A DNA stretch of 64,000 bases from Metabacillus halosaccharovorans (GTDB taxonomy: Bacteria > Bacillota > Bacilli > Bacillales > Bacillaceae), in contig NZ_KV917372.1 of assembly GCF_002019635.1 (NCBI RefSeq), forward strand, positions 434,001 through 498,000, written 5' to 3'. The position numbers were made by a program, and so were the translations under genes. Within the stretch, counting starts at the first letter, position 1. Every line of letters starts with the position of its first letter. This document shows positions 1 to 9,224 of the stretch, piece after piece. The notes under the pieces were generated by a model. The model was given only the letters and a program-made list of their open reading frames with translations, was not told the DNA's origin and did not search any database.

Positions 1-85
1 TACAGTAACAAGACCAGGTCCGCGTTTAATTGAAGGAGTCGAGACACTTGCGAAGCTTATTTATCCTGAAGTGTTTGAAAAGTAA
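1..85 (+). CDS. btuF: C-terminal end of BtuF-type cobalamin-binding protein (partial)
   Basis: An open frame enters from the left edge and stops at TAA 83-85. It encodes a tail containing RPGPRLIEGVETLAKLIYPE. The RPGPR...GVE...A..IYPE pattern is typical of the C-terminus of periplasmic-binding-type corrinoid or siderophore receptors (BtuF/FepB fold). It lies directly before and overlaps btuC, so it is most likely the substrate-binding lipoprotein of the BtuFCD importer (B. subtilis YvrC type). Only about 27 residues are visible, so the signal peptide and lipobox cannot be checked. Confidence 0.7.
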   Translation, partial: TVTRPGPRLIEGVETLAKLIYPEVFEK

Positions 86-1115
86 AATTACGTGGCTGTA
101 TTTTCTAAGCGGAGGGTTTGTACTTAGTACAGCCCTCCTTGGTTTATTTATCAGCAGTGTCCAAGTGCCCATTTCTACTATTTTACATATTATTTCTGAA
201 AATGCATTCGGTTTTGGATGGCTGGAAGAAATTCCAAAAAATGAAGAAATGATCATATGGAATATTCGTTTGCCAAGAGTACTGCTGGGATTTTGTGTTG
301 GGGCATCATTATCGTTAGCAGGAGCCGCCTTTCAAGGACTGTTACGAAATCCATTGGCAGATCCTTATACAATCGGGGTATCGTCAGGAGCCTCACTTGG
401 TGCAGTGTTTGTTATCTTTTTTCAATTTTCGATAATCGGCTTAGGAAGCTTTACACTTCCTGTTGTGGCAATCATAAGTGGATTTCTTACTCTTTTCCTT
501 GTTTTTGGTCTTGTTAAATTAAGCAGTCGAAACCTGGCAATTGAAACGATTATTCTGTCAGGAATTATCGTAAGTGCATTTATTGGCGCCATTGTCTCGC
601 TAATTATCTCATTAAGTGACCGTGATTCAATGACACAAATTATATATTGGCTGTACGGTAGTGTTGGGATGAGAAGCTGGACACATGTTACATTAATTAT
701 TCCGTTTATGGCTCTCGGGACCTTAATTTTATTTGCAAATCATCGGGAATTAAATGCATTGGCACTAGGTGAGGATGCGGCAGACCATATAGGTGTTGAT
801 GTGAGGAAAAGAAAAATCTTTATCTTAATTGGTGCTTCCTTATTAACAGGTGCAGCTGTTGCGGTATCAGGTTCGATAGGTTTTGTCGGACTTGTTATTC
901 CACATCTTATTCGTCTACTTACTGGACCGAATCATCGCCATGTTCTACCATTGTCAATGCTTGTAGGCGGAGCATTTCTCATATTGGCAGACTTAGTATG
1001 CCGAACGATTATTGCTCCCAAGGAGATGCCGATTGGTGTAATCACAGCTTTAATTGGTGCACCTGTTTTTGCACTTTTATTAATTAGAGAACGTATTGGG
1101 CGGAGGAGATCGTAA
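48..1115 (+). CDS. btuC: Cobalamin/corrinoid ABC transporter permease BtuC (FecCD family)
   Basis: This is the membrane permease of a corrinoid importer, working with BtuF outside and the BtuD-type ATPase inside. The protein is very hydrophobic with the many helices of the FecCD family, and carries the family motif LLRNPLADPYTIGVSSGA near residue 100 and GFVGLVIPHLIR near residue 290. The reading frame opens at TTG 30. TTG 48 is preferred because AAGGAG at 33-38 sits 9 bases upstream, giving about 355 residues; TTG 75 is another possibility. It overlaps the btuF tail, which implies translational coupling, and its stop abuts the next ATG. Family certainty is high. Corrinoid rather than siderophore specificity rests on the operon context. 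Confidence 0.9.
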   Translation: MRSLFILKCLKSKITWLYFLSGGFVLSTALLGLFISSVQVPISTILHIISENAFGFGWLEEIPKNEEMIIWNIRLPRVLLGFCVGASLSLAGAAFQGLLRNPLADPYTIGVSSGASLGAVFVIFFQFSIIGLGSFTLPVVAIISGFLTLFLVFGLVKLSSRNLAIETIILSGIIVSAFIGAIVSLIISLSDRDSMTQIIYWLYGSVGMRSWTHVTLIIPFMALGTLILFANHRELNALALGEDAADHIGVDVRKRKIFILIGASLLTGAAVAVSGSIGFVGLVIPHLIRLLTGPNHRHVLPLSMLVGGAFLILADLVCRTIIAPKEMPIGVITALIGAPVFALLLIRERIGRRRS

Positions 1116-2612
1116 ATGTTAAGAATTCAAAACTTAGTTGGCGGTTATTCACATCCGCCTATCATAAACGGTATTGATGCTGAAATCAAAAAAGGTGAGT
1201 TTTTTACCCTCCTTGGTCCAAACGGAAGTGGAAAAACAACTATATTTAAGCTTATTACAGGTCAACTACCGATTATGGCTGGAGAGGTATATCTATCAAA
1301 CCAATCGATCTCAAGCCTATCAAAGCTTGATAAAGCAAAAAAAATGGCTGTACTCACACAAGAAGCAAATGTATCATTTGATTATACAGTTGAAGAAATT
1401 ATCGCACTCGGTCGATACCCGCATCAAACGGGATTTCTCAAACAGCTTACAAAACACGATATGGCTTTAATGGATCATGTCATGGAAATGACAAACATTA
1501 CCCAATTCAAAAAAACTCCATTTCGTATGATAAGCGGTGGGGAAAAGCAAAGAGTCTTATTGGCGAAAGCTTTAGCGCAGGAACCTGAAATTTTACTTTT
1601 AGATGAACCTACCAACCATTTAGATATTAAGCATACTTTTCAAATGCTCGATTTATTAAAAGAACAACAGCAAACAATGGGATTAACCATTTTTGCCATT
1701 TTACATGATTTAAATGTGGCATCACTTTATTCCGATCGCATCGCTCTGCTGCATCATGGGCAATTTCTAGAAGTTGGAGATGTAGAAACGTTAAGAAAAG
1801 TGAATCAGCTGAAAAAAGTGTATGAGGTGGATGTACTTTCTCAATCACATCCAACAATTCCAAAACCACAGCTGTTGTTGACTCCAAACCATAGTATATC
1901 TCCACAACCTTATGATTTTAAAAAATCTTATGAGATTAAACAAACGAAGGAATTCATCCATATTCAGTTCAACCATCCGTTAAAATCAATATCTAATGGA
2001 GTAATTGGCGATGGCATTCAGTGGCTCACTCATTTTTGTAATTTTCATGTGAAGAAAAATTATCATTGTGATGACCCGCCTAAAGATGTACAGACCTGGA
2101 TGACAAAACTTAACATTCCATTTGAACAAGCACTTGGGATGATGACAGCTGTTATTTTGGAGGATGTCGTCATAATAGAAGAGAAAGTAAATGGAATCCA
2201 GCTGCTTGCTATTGTTACTGCTGGTGTTGGAAATGCAGTTGATATCACAAAACAACCAATTACTGAACCAGTTCAAACGATTGGAACAATTAATACTATG
2301 CTCTTTATTGATGCACATTTTACAGATGGAGCACTTGTTAATGGGTTACTGTCAGCAACAGAAGCAAAAGTCAAGGCTCTAACCGATTTAAACATAAAAG
2401 ATCCCCTGACTAAGTCCATGGCAACCGGCACATCAACCGATGCAGTTGTTCTCGGTTTAACACAGCAGGGAGAAAAAACTCCTTATGCCGGATCAGGGAC
2501 GGTTGTTGGCCGGGCAATAGGACAAATCGTCTATAAGGCAACACATGAAGCAATCCAGAAATATTTACTTCGCGTAAACAAAGGTCGTTATGATAGAAAA
2601 GAGGAATCTTGA
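1116..2612 (+). CDS. Fusion of BtuD-type ABC ATPase and adenosylcobinamide amidohydrolase CbiZ
   Basis: The N-terminal 240 or so residues are an ABC ATPase: Walker A GPNGSGKTT near residue 34, signature SGGEKQRVLLAKAL near 140, Walker B ILLLDEPTNHLDI near 160 and the switch His in ILHDLN. The C-terminal half, from about residue 275 to 498, matches CbiZ, including the GMMTAV, TAGVGNAVD and GTSTDAV segments. CbiZ cleaves the aminopropanol side chain of adenosylcobinamide to give adenosylcobyric acid, which feeds remodelling of foreign corrinoids. B. subtilis YvrA has this same ATPase-plus-extension layout. An SD (GGAGGAG) sits just before ATG 1116. The protein couples import energy and corrinoid salvage in one polypeptide. 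Domain calls are firm; enzymatic activity of this copy is inferred. Confidence 0.9.
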   Translation: MLRIQNLVGGYSHPPIINGIDAEIKKGEFFTLLGPNGSGKTTIFKLITGQLPIMAGEVYLSNQSISSLSKLDKAKKMAVLTQEANVSFDYTVEEIIALGRYPHQTGFLKQLTKHDMALMDHVMEMTNITQFKKTPFRMISGGEKQRVLLAKALAQEPEILLLDEPTNHLDIKHTFQMLDLLKEQQQTMGLTIFAILHDLNVASLYSDRIALLHHGQFLEVGDVETLRKVNQLKKVYEVDVLSQSHPTIPKPQLLLTPNHSISPQPYDFKKSYEIKQTKEFIHIQFNHPLKSISNGVIGDGIQWLTHFCNFHVKKNYHCDDPPKDVQTWMTKLNIPFEQALGMMTAVILEDVVIIEEKVNGIQLLAIVTAGVGNAVDITKQPITEPVQTIGTINTMLFIDAHFTDGALVNGLLSATEAKVKALTDLNIKDPLTKSMATGTSTDAVVLGLTQQGEKTPYAGSGTVVGRAIGQIVYKATHEAIQKYLLRVNKGRYDRKEES

Positions 2613-4000
2613 TGCAACAGAAAAGATTAGTAATTGCAGGAACCGGAAGTGGTGTTGGGAAAACAACCCTTACAATAGGCTTAATGTCAGCCTTAATAAA
2701 ACGTGGACTTATTGTCCAAGGATTTAAATGTGGTCCTGATTATATTGATCCAAGTTATCATACGGCTGTTACAAAAAGAGCTTCCCGAAATTTGGATAGT
2801 TGGATGCTCTCACATGATCATGTCATCGACATCTTACATCATGGCAGTATTGGAGCTGATATTTCCGTTATTGAAGGAGTAATGGGCTTTTTTGACGGGA
2901 AAAACCCGGAAACGAATGAAGGAAGTACCGCGGAAATTAGTATCATCACGAAAAGCCCGGTTTTATTAGTTGTCAATTGTGAAAGCATGGCCCGCAGTGC
3001 TGCTGCTATTGTGAAAGGCTTTCAACTTCTCTCGGACGGACCGAACATCGTTGGAGTCATAGCAAATAAAGTCGGGAGTGAGGGGCATTATCAGCTTGTG
3101 AAAAAAGCAATTGAGAAGGAATGTCTTGTACCTGTTGTCGGATATTTAAAAAGAGAATTGGATATCGAGATTCCTGAACGACATTTAGGTCTCATTCCTT
3201 CGATCGAACGAGGAGATCTTGATCATTATTTTCATACATTAGGAGATTTAGTCAGTGAAACAATTGATATACAAAAACTAGTCGAATTAGCGGCAGCAGA
3301 TCCTTTACCTTTAAATGAAGGTTCGTCCCTATTTAAAACCAAAGAAGAACAAATCGTAAAAATTGCTGTAGCAAAAGATGCTGCGTTCAATTTCTATTAT
3401 CCTGAGAATTTAGAAATGTTGGAATCAAAGGGAGCAGACATTGTTTATTTTTCACCACTCGAAGATGAAGAGTTACCATCAGATATCGACGGTCTTTATA
3501 TCGGCGGGGGATTCCCAGAGGAATTTGCCCAAAAATTAGAGAAAAACCAAAAAGCAAAGCATTCTATTAAAATGTTTATAGAACAAGGGCTACCAACACT
3601 AGCTGAATGTGGCGGGTTCATGTATTTAACAGAATCAATTAAAACAACTGAAATGAAAACCTATCAAATGGCAGGAGTCATTCCTGGTAAGGTTCATATG
3701 CAACAAACATTAGCTGCTTTAGGCTATAGAGAAATAAGCGGTCAAAATGATAATTACCTTTTAAAAAATATAGTCGCGAAAGGACACGAATTTCATTATT
3801 CAACCTATGAATCTACGGAAGATAACGTTCCTTACGCATACGAAACAAAAGGACTTAGAGGAATAAAAAAGGAAGGGTATTTACTTGAAAATGTAGTGGG
3901 TGGCTATACACATTTTCACTTTAGTTCAAACCCTGACATGGTTGACAATTTGATCGGTAAATGCCTTGAATACAAACAAAATCGGAGGAATCATCATTGA
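2612..4000 (+). CDS. cbiA: Cobyrinate a,c-diamide synthase
   Basis: It amidates the a and c carboxylates of cobyrinate using ATP and glutamine. The N-terminus carries the DTBS/CobQ-type P-loop GTGSGVGKTT (residues about 10-19) and IEGVMGFFDG near 92. The C-terminal half is a class I-like glutamine amidotransferase with GLYIGGGFPEEFA and the nucleophile Cys in AECGGFMYL, and a late His in GGYTHFHFSS. The length of about 462 residues is normal. ATG 2612 overlaps the previous TGA and has GAGG 7 bases upstream; TTG 2609 just before it is also in frame. Its presence shows that the operon accepts substrates earlier than cobyric acid, although no corrin-ring genes are in view. Confidence 0.94.
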   Translation: MQQKRLVIAGTGSGVGKTTLTIGLMSALIKRGLIVQGFKCGPDYIDPSYHTAVTKRASRNLDSWMLSHDHVIDILHHGSIGADISVIEGVMGFFDGKNPETNEGSTAEISIITKSPVLLVVNCESMARSAAAIVKGFQLLSDGPNIVGVIANKVGSEGHYQLVKKAIEKECLVPVVGYLKRELDIEIPERHLGLIPSIERGDLDHYFHTLGDLVSETIDIQKLVELAAADPLPLNEGSSLFKTKEEQIVKIAVAKDAAFNFYYPENLEMLESKGADIVYFSPLEDEELPSDIDGLYIGGGFPEEFAQKLEKNQKAKHSIKMFIEQGLPTLAECGGFMYLTESIKTTEMKTYQMAGVIPGKVHMQQTLAALGYREISGQNDNYLLKNIVAKGHEFHYSTYESTEDNVPYAYETKGLRGIKKEGYLLENVVGGYTHFHFSSNPDMVDNLIGKCLEYKQNRRNHH

Positions 4001-5040
4001 CTAAACACCTATATAACATTCCAGAAAAATCCATAGATATAGGAAAACAAGTCTCAAACTATATCAATTCTTTAACAAAACCGCTTGGGAGTTTGGGAAG
4101 ATTAGAAGAACTGGCGATTTCACTAGCTGAAATGAAAAATGAATCTTTTCCAACTGTAAGTCCTGCAGGAGTACTTGTCTTTGCTGCAGATCATGGCATA
4201 ACAGATGAAGGGGTATCAGCATATCCAAAAGCCGTTACAGAACAGATGGTCCTTAATTTTTTAAATGGCGGAGCAGCTATTAATGTATTTAGTAGACAAA
4301 TAGGAGCACTTTTAAACATTATTGACATTGGGGTTGCAAGCGATCTCGATCATTCAGATTTAATAAACAAAAAAGTACGATATGGGACAGGTAACTTTCT
4401 GAGAGAAGATGCTATGTCTCGTGAAGAAGCTGAAAAAGCAATTGAAATTGGTTATGAAGAGAGCATTGAAATCATTAACAAAGGTGCACAATGTCTGATT
4501 CTAGGTGAAATGGGAATTGGCAATACAACAGCAAGCAGTGCAATTTTAGCTTTATTAAGTGGAAAAGCGATTGAAGCTCTCGTTGGTACTGGCACTGGAA
4601 TTACAGAAGAAGGCATCCAGCATAAAGTATCTGTTATTAAGAAATCTCTTCAAAATCGAAATCCTGATTCATCTGATCCAATCGATCTCATCGCGAAAGT
4701 AGGTGGACTTGAAATTGCCGGTATGACAGGTGCTATGCTTGCTGCAGCGAGCATGAGAGTACCGATTCTTGTTGATGGGTTTATTTGTACGATAGCGGCA
4801 TTACTGGCAAAGCAACTTTCACCGAATGCTTCAGATTATATGATTGTGACACATCAATCAGTTGAACCTGGTCACCAAATTGCCCTTTCCTTATTAGGGA
4901 AAAAACCACTTTTAGATTTAGGTCTCCGGTTAGGTGAAGGAACAGGAGCAGCGGTTACATACCCAATTATTCAATCAGCTACACTCATACTAAAGGAAAT
5001 GGCAACATTCGAATCAGCTGGAGTTTCTCAAAAAAACTAG
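3997..5040 (+). CDS. cobT: Nicotinate-nucleotide:5,6-dimethylbenzimidazole phosphoribosyltransferase
   Basis: It activates the lower-ligand base by transferring ribose phosphate from nicotinate mononucleotide, giving alpha-ribazole phosphate. Family motifs include LTKPLGSLGRLEELA near the N-terminus, FAADHG near residue 65, GEMGIGNTTASSAI near 170 and the C-terminal GLRLGEGTGAA, whose Glu is the catalytic base in characterised CobT. At 347 residues it is a usual length. TTG 3997 overlaps the cbiA stop, with GGAGG at 3984-3988 about 8 bases upstream, so translation is coupled. DMB synthesis genes are not visible, so the base may be scavenged or made elsewhere. Confidence 0.95.
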   Translation: MTKHLYNIPEKSIDIGKQVSNYINSLTKPLGSLGRLEELAISLAEMKNESFPTVSPAGVLVFAADHGITDEGVSAYPKAVTEQMVLNFLNGGAAINVFSRQIGALLNIIDIGVASDLDHSDLINKKVRYGTGNFLREDAMSREEAEKAIEIGYEESIEIINKGAQCLILGEMGIGNTTASSAILALLSGKAIEALVGTGTGITEEGIQHKVSVIKKSLQNRNPDSSDPIDLIAKVGGLEIAGMTGAMLAAASMRVPILVDGFICTIAALLAKQLSPNASDYMIVTHQSVEPGHQIALSLLGKKPLLDLGLRLGEGTGAAVTYPIIQSATLILKEMATFESAGVSQKN

Positions 5041-5050
5041 GAGGTCATAG

Positions 5051-5590
5051 ATGATGGAGAAAAAAGGTTTAACACTTGTATACACAGGCGATGGAAAAGG
5101 AAAAACAACGTCTGCTCTTGGATTAACATTGCGGGCGGTAGGCAGAGGGTACAAAGCAAAAATCTTTCAATTTATAAAGTCTCCCCAGCGTTCATATGGA
5201 GAACAAATTGCCCTGCAAAAATTAGGTGTGGACATGGTTCAACTAGGTATTGGCTTTACATGGACGAAAACACCTGAAGAGCATCGGGAAGCATTGAGAA
5301 TTGGCTGGCCGAAAGCGAAGGAAGCAGTACTCAGTGGAGAATATGATGTCGTGATTTTAGATGAGCTAAATAACGCACTTTCTATTGAGACTTTTCCAAT
5401 AGAAGATGTTTTACCCTTACAAGAAGTGATTGACGTGATTCAAAATCGTCCATCACACGTCCATCTTGTTATAACGGGCAGAAATGCCAAACAAGAAATT
5501 AAGGACGTTGCCGATCTTGTTTCAGTCATTGATGTGGAAAAGCATTATTATAATGAAGGAATTCCTGCAGTGAAGGGAATTGAATTTTAA
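5051..5590 (+). CDS. cobO: Cob(I)yrinic acid a,c-diamide adenosyltransferase (CobO/BtuR type)
   Basis: It transfers the adenosyl group of ATP to the cobalt(I) corrinoid. It has the CobA/CobO P-loop YTGDGKGKTTSALG at residues 11-24, the FIKSPQRSYGEQIAL segment, and DVVILDELNNAL (Walker B-like) near residue 97, ending in VKGIEF as usual for the family. The length of 179 residues is typical. GGAGG lies at 5040-5044; tandem ATGs at 5051 and 5054 are both usable. It is placed between cobT and cbiP, consistent with adenosylation before the later amidations. Confidence 0.94.
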   Translation: MMEKKGLTLVYTGDGKGKTTSALGLTLRAVGRGYKAKIFQFIKSPQRSYGEQIALQKLGVDMVQLGIGFTWTKTPEEHREALRIGWPKAKEAVLSGEYDVVILDELNNALSIETFPIEDVLPLQEVIDVIQNRPSHVHLVITGRNAKQEIKDVADLVSVIDVEKHYYNEGIPAVKGIEF

Positions 5591-5612
5591 CCGCGCAAAG
5601 GAGTTCATACAT

Positions 5613-7142
5613 ATGAAAAAGGCAGTACCATTAATGATTCAAGGCACACATTCTGATGCTGGAAAAAGTGCGATTGTAACAGCACTATGCCGTATCTTTA
5701 TGCAGGATGGCTATAAGACAGCTCCATTTAAGTCACAAAACATGGCACTCAATTCTTATATCACAATTGATGGAAAAGAAATTGGCCGGGCACAAGGTGT
5801 GCAAGCAGAGGCAGCTAAGATCATTGCGACAACTGATATGAATCCGATCTTGATCAAGCCGACAGGAGCTTACCAATCTCAAATTGTCGTACATGGTAAA
5901 CCATTTAGAAATATGAAAGCAGGCGAATACCGGCAAGACTTCTTTCAACAAGGGTTAACATTGATAAGCGACGCTTATGATAGATTGTCATCTAGCTATG
6001 ACCGAATTGTGATTGAAGGCGCTGGAAGTCCGGCAGAAATTAATTTAAATGACCGTGAACTTGTAAATATGCGTGTTGCCAAATTGGCTGATGCACCCGT
6101 CATTTTAGTTGGGGATATTGAAAAGGGTGGTGTATTTGCGAGCTTAGTCGGAACACTTCAGCTATTAGAGCCGGAAGATCGCAAAAGAATTATTGGAGTG
6201 ATTATTAATAAATTCCGCGGGGATGTCTCTTTATTAGAACCAGGCTTAAACTGGTTTGAAGAATACACCGGTGTTCCTGTTTTAGGGGTTGTTCCTTATA
6301 TTGAGAATTTATTTATTGAAGCGGAGGATTCTGTTGTTTTAACAAATTATTCTTCTAAACAAGATTCTTCTAAAGATATTGATATTGCTGTTATTCGCCA
6401 TCCGATGATTTCTAATTTTACTGACTTAGATCCATTTTTTGAAGAAGATGATTGTCATGTTCGTTTCGTGAAACAAGCAGATGAACTAGGAAACCCTGAC
6501 TTACTCATTTTACCCGGGAGTAAAAATACGATAGAGGATATGATATTTCTACATCAGAGTGGATTAGCGAATAAAATATTGGAGCTCTCACAAAGTGAAA
6601 CAATAATAGTTGGCATTTGTGGGGGATATCAAATGCTCGGTAACAGTATTGAGGACCTACATAAAGTTGAATCAGTACATGGAAAAACGAGCGGATTAGG
6701 TTTACTTCCAATGAAAACTGTTATAACAGAAAAGAAAAAAACAGTCCAATCAGTAGGAATGGCGATGTTTGGAGAAAAGCAAATTCCTGTAAAAGGCTAT
6801 GAAATTCATATGGGTGAATCGTATTTTGAGAAAACATATAAACCTTTTATACACTTAACAAATAGTCAAGATGGAGTTATTACCGAGAAGAAGCAATTGA
6901 TTGGTACGTATTTTCATGAGATTTTTCATAATGATTTATTACGCGAAAACATTCTTAATGAAATTCGTACCAAAAAAGGATTGGAGCCAATATATGATCG
7001 GGTGTCATTTGCTAAGAAAAAAGAAGAGGGTTTTGATTTATTAGCGAATGAGATTAGGAAGAATCTCAACCTGGATCTAGTGTATCAATTATGTGAAGAA
7101 TTTGGCTCATACCGAGCCGACAATAATGATGTAAAGGAATAA
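5613..7142 (+). CDS. cbiP: Cobyric acid synthase
   Basis: It performs the four glutamine-dependent amidations (b, d, e, g) that give adenosylcobyric acid. The N-terminus carries the P-loop-like MIQGTHSDAGKS, then the substrate segment KSQNMALNSY, and VIEGAGSPAEINL near residue 135. The C-terminal amidotransferase domain has ICGGYQMLG with the nucleophile Cys near residue 334, and the His of GTYFHEIFHND near 430. ATG 5613 is chosen because AAAGGAG at 5597-5603 lies 9 bases upstream. A TTG at 5580 in the same frame overlaps cobO and has no suitable SD. The predicted length is 509 residues, normal for CbiP/CobQ. Confidence 0.95.
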   Translation: MKKAVPLMIQGTHSDAGKSAIVTALCRIFMQDGYKTAPFKSQNMALNSYITIDGKEIGRAQGVQAEAAKIIATTDMNPILIKPTGAYQSQIVVHGKPFRNMKAGEYRQDFFQQGLTLISDAYDRLSSSYDRIVIEGAGSPAEINLNDRELVNMRVAKLADAPVILVGDIEKGGVFASLVGTLQLLEPEDRKRIIGVIINKFRGDVSLLEPGLNWFEEYTGVPVLGVVPYIENLFIEAEDSVVLTNYSSKQDSSKDIDIAVIRHPMISNFTDLDPFFEEDDCHVRFVKQADELGNPDLLILPGSKNTIEDMIFLHQSGLANKILELSQSETIIVGICGGYQMLGNSIEDLHKVESVHGKTSGLGLLPMKTVITEKKKTVQSVGMAMFGEKQIPVKGYEIHMGESYFEKTYKPFIHLTNSQDGVITEKKQLIGTYFHEIFHNDLLRENILNEIRTKKGLEPIYDRVSFAKKKEEGFDLLANEIRKNLNLDLVYQLCEEFGSYRADNNDVKE

Positions 7143-7148
7143 ACATGA

Positions 7149-8120
7149 ATGTTGTTGTTTAATGTATTTTCAGAATATCTTTTATTAATCATTGCAGCTG
7201 GAATTCTACTTGATTTAATCATAGGTGATCCAAGATGGCTTCCTCATCCTGTCGTAATGATGGGGAAGCTCATTTCTTTTTTAGAGAGAAAGTGGAATCA
7301 GGGGGAACATCGTGTCCAAAAAGGACTGGCCCTTACCATATCCGTTATCTTAGTCGTTTTTCTTGTTACTTCTTCGGTTTTGTTTATCGCATATAAGCTT
7401 CATCCAGTCTTAGCTATTATTCTTGAAATTTATCTTATTTCAACAACTATTGCGATAAAAGGATTATCTACTGCTGCAAAAGAAGTGCTTCTTCCATTAA
7501 AAAAAGGGGATACCATAGAGGCAAGAAAACAGCTGAGTATGATTGTAGGACGCGATACGTTAAACTTACCTGAAAAAGAAATTGTTAGGGGTACAGTTGA
7601 AACGGTTGCAGAAAATACCGTCGATGGAATTACATCTCCATTATTTTGGACCATAATCGGTGGAGCACCTTTTGCACTCGTTTATCGGGCAATTAATACA
7701 TTAGATTCGATGGTTGGGTACAAAGATGAACGATATGGTCAATTCGGATGGGCCTCTGCAAAACTTGATGATCTTGCCAATTGGATTCCAGCTAGGCTAA
7801 CAGCACTTTCCATATGGATCTCAAGTCTTTTCATAAAAGGTTCAAAGGTAAAACAGGCTTGGAACATCACCTTGAGAGATGCAAGAAAACACCCCAGCCC
7901 TAACAGCGGGTGGTCTGAGGCAATGGTTGCCGGCTTGTTAGGAGTTCAATTAGGTGGAATTAATTATTATAAAGGAAGAAAGTCAGAAAGAGCGACAATG
8001 GGAGATCCAGAAAAAGACTTAACTCAATCTGATATTCCAAAAGCGATCAAATATATGCATGGAGGATGGATTGTTTTTTTCCTAATCCCAGGCATAATTA
8101 TTTTATTCGTTCTGTCGTAA
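7149..8120 (+). CDS. cbiB: Adenosylcobinamide-phosphate synthase (membrane)
   Basis: It joins adenosylcobyric acid to aminopropanol (phosphate), giving adenosylcobinamide (phosphate). The hallmark GDPRWLPHPVVMMGK sits near residue 25, followed by AENTVDGITSPLFW near 155 and RDARKHPSPNSGWSEA near 245. Several hydrophobic helices fit the known integral membrane enzyme. The length is 323 residues. AAAGGAA at 7133-7139 precedes ATG 7149; an out-of-phase ATG at 7145 stops after five codons and is not used. CbiB acts right after CbiP and uses the product of the downstream CobD. Confidence 0.95.
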   Translation: MLLFNVFSEYLLLIIAAGILLDLIIGDPRWLPHPVVMMGKLISFLERKWNQGEHRVQKGLALTISVILVVFLVTSSVLFIAYKLHPVLAIILEIYLISTTIAIKGLSTAAKEVLLPLKKGDTIEARKQLSMIVGRDTLNLPEKEIVRGTVETVAENTVDGITSPLFWTIIGGAPFALVYRAINTLDSMVGYKDERYGQFGWASAKLDDLANWIPARLTALSIWISSLFIKGSKVKQAWNITLRDARKHPSPNSGWSEAMVAGLLGVQLGGINYYKGRKSERATMGDPEKDLTQSDIPKAIKYMHGGWIVFFLIPGIIILFVLS

Positions 8121-8138
8121 TAAGAATGAGGTGAAATC

Positions 8139-9224
8139 ATGAAGTGGCCAAACCACGGTGGACAGCCAGAAACAATTAAACAATTATTTCAAATGAATCA
8201 CAATAAACCTGTACTAGATTTTAGTGCAAATTTAAATCCACTAGGCCCTCCTAAATGGCTGAACGATGCATTGCAGGAATCCTATAATACGATTACGTCT
8301 TATCCAGATCCAACTTATTCTAATACAAATGCAGCTGTAGCCAAATATGAAGGTCTTCAACAGCAGAATGTATTAGTCACGAACGGTGGAGCAGAAGCGA
8401 TATTTTTAGTCGCGAAGTATTTTGAAAACGGGAAAGCATGTATTGTACATCCAACCTTCTTAGAATATGAGCGTGCATGCAAACATTATCATATTAGTGT
8501 AGAAGAATTATACTATGACCAAGCTATCGGATTTTCATTACCATGGTCACAAATAAAAGAGAAACTAGTTGATATCGATGTTTTGTTCTTATGTCGACCA
8601 AATAATCCAACTGGAACTGTCATAGCAGAAAAAGAGATTAAACAATTACTTGAGGCTGGAAAAGAAGTGGAAACGTGTATTGTTATAGATGAAGCATTTG
8701 TCGATTTTCTTACAGAAGACAATTCAAGCTTAACAAGTTGGTTAGCTCAATATCCTAATTTAGTTCTCCTTCGCTCCTTAACTAAGATGTATACAATTCC
8801 CGGTTTAAGAATCGGTTATGTAATGGCACATCAGAAGATCATATCTGTTTTAAAACAAGAACAAATTCCGTGGAGCATTAATTCAATCGTCGATTTTATC
8901 GTTCCTAAGCTATTGGCGGATACATCATATGTTGACCATACAAAAGCATGGCTCCTTAAAGAATCGCAATTCATACATAACACATTAACGGAAATGGACT
9001 TTTATCTATCTCCATTTCAAGTGAATTTCTATCTTTTAAGAGACATGCTAAGACCTGATGAGACAGAGAAGCTTTTTAGGTTTTTACTAGAGAATGGAAT
9101 TGTCACTCGCCATACCCATAATTTTAAAGGTCTTAACGGTGAATATCTTCGTCTTGCCATTCGGTCACATGAGGAAAACGAGCAGCTAGTGAAAGTTCTA
9201 CAAAAATGGAGAGATGACATGTGA
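8139..9224 (+). CDS. cobD: L-threonine-O-3-phosphate decarboxylase, PLP-dependent
   Basis: It makes (R)-1-amino-2-propanol phosphate for the CbiB reaction. It is a fold type I aminotransferase-like protein related to HisC: DFSANLNPLGPP near the N-terminus, NGGAEAIFLVA near residue 85, CRPNNPTGTV near 150, IDEAFVDF near 185 and the PLP-lysine region SLTKMYTIPGLRIGY near 215. The N-terminal signature GGQPE plus FSANLNP separates CobD from HisC. The length is 361 residues. ATG 8139 has GAGGTG about 7 bases upstream. The end overlaps cobU by 4 bases (ATGTGA). Confidence 0.92.
   Translation: MKWPNHGGQPETIKQLFQMNHNKPVLDFSANLNPLGPPKWLNDALQESYNTITSYPDPTYSNTNAAVAKYEGLQQQNVLVTNGGAEAIFLVAKYFENGKACIVHPTFLEYERACKHYHISVEELYYDQAIGFSLPWSQIKEKLVDIDVLFLCRPNNPTGTVIAEKEIKQLLEAGKEVETCIVIDEAFVDFLTEDNSSLTSWLAQYPNLVLLRSLTKMYTIPGLRIGYVMAHQKIISVLKQEQIPWSINSIVDFIVPKLLADTSYVDHTKAWLLKESQFIHNTLTEMDFYLSPFQVNFYLLRDMLRPDETEKLFRFLLENGIVTRHTHNFKGLNGEYLRLAIRSHEENEQLVKVLQKWRDDM

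Noticed and set aside
1-47. Cobalamin riboswitch for the B12 operon inside the window
   Set aside because: The window opens inside the btuF coding region, so any leader lies further left and cannot be seen.
1627-2318. Minus-strand frames opposite the BtuD-CbiZ gene
   Set aside because: They overlap a fully motif-supported gene, lack SDs and show no family features.
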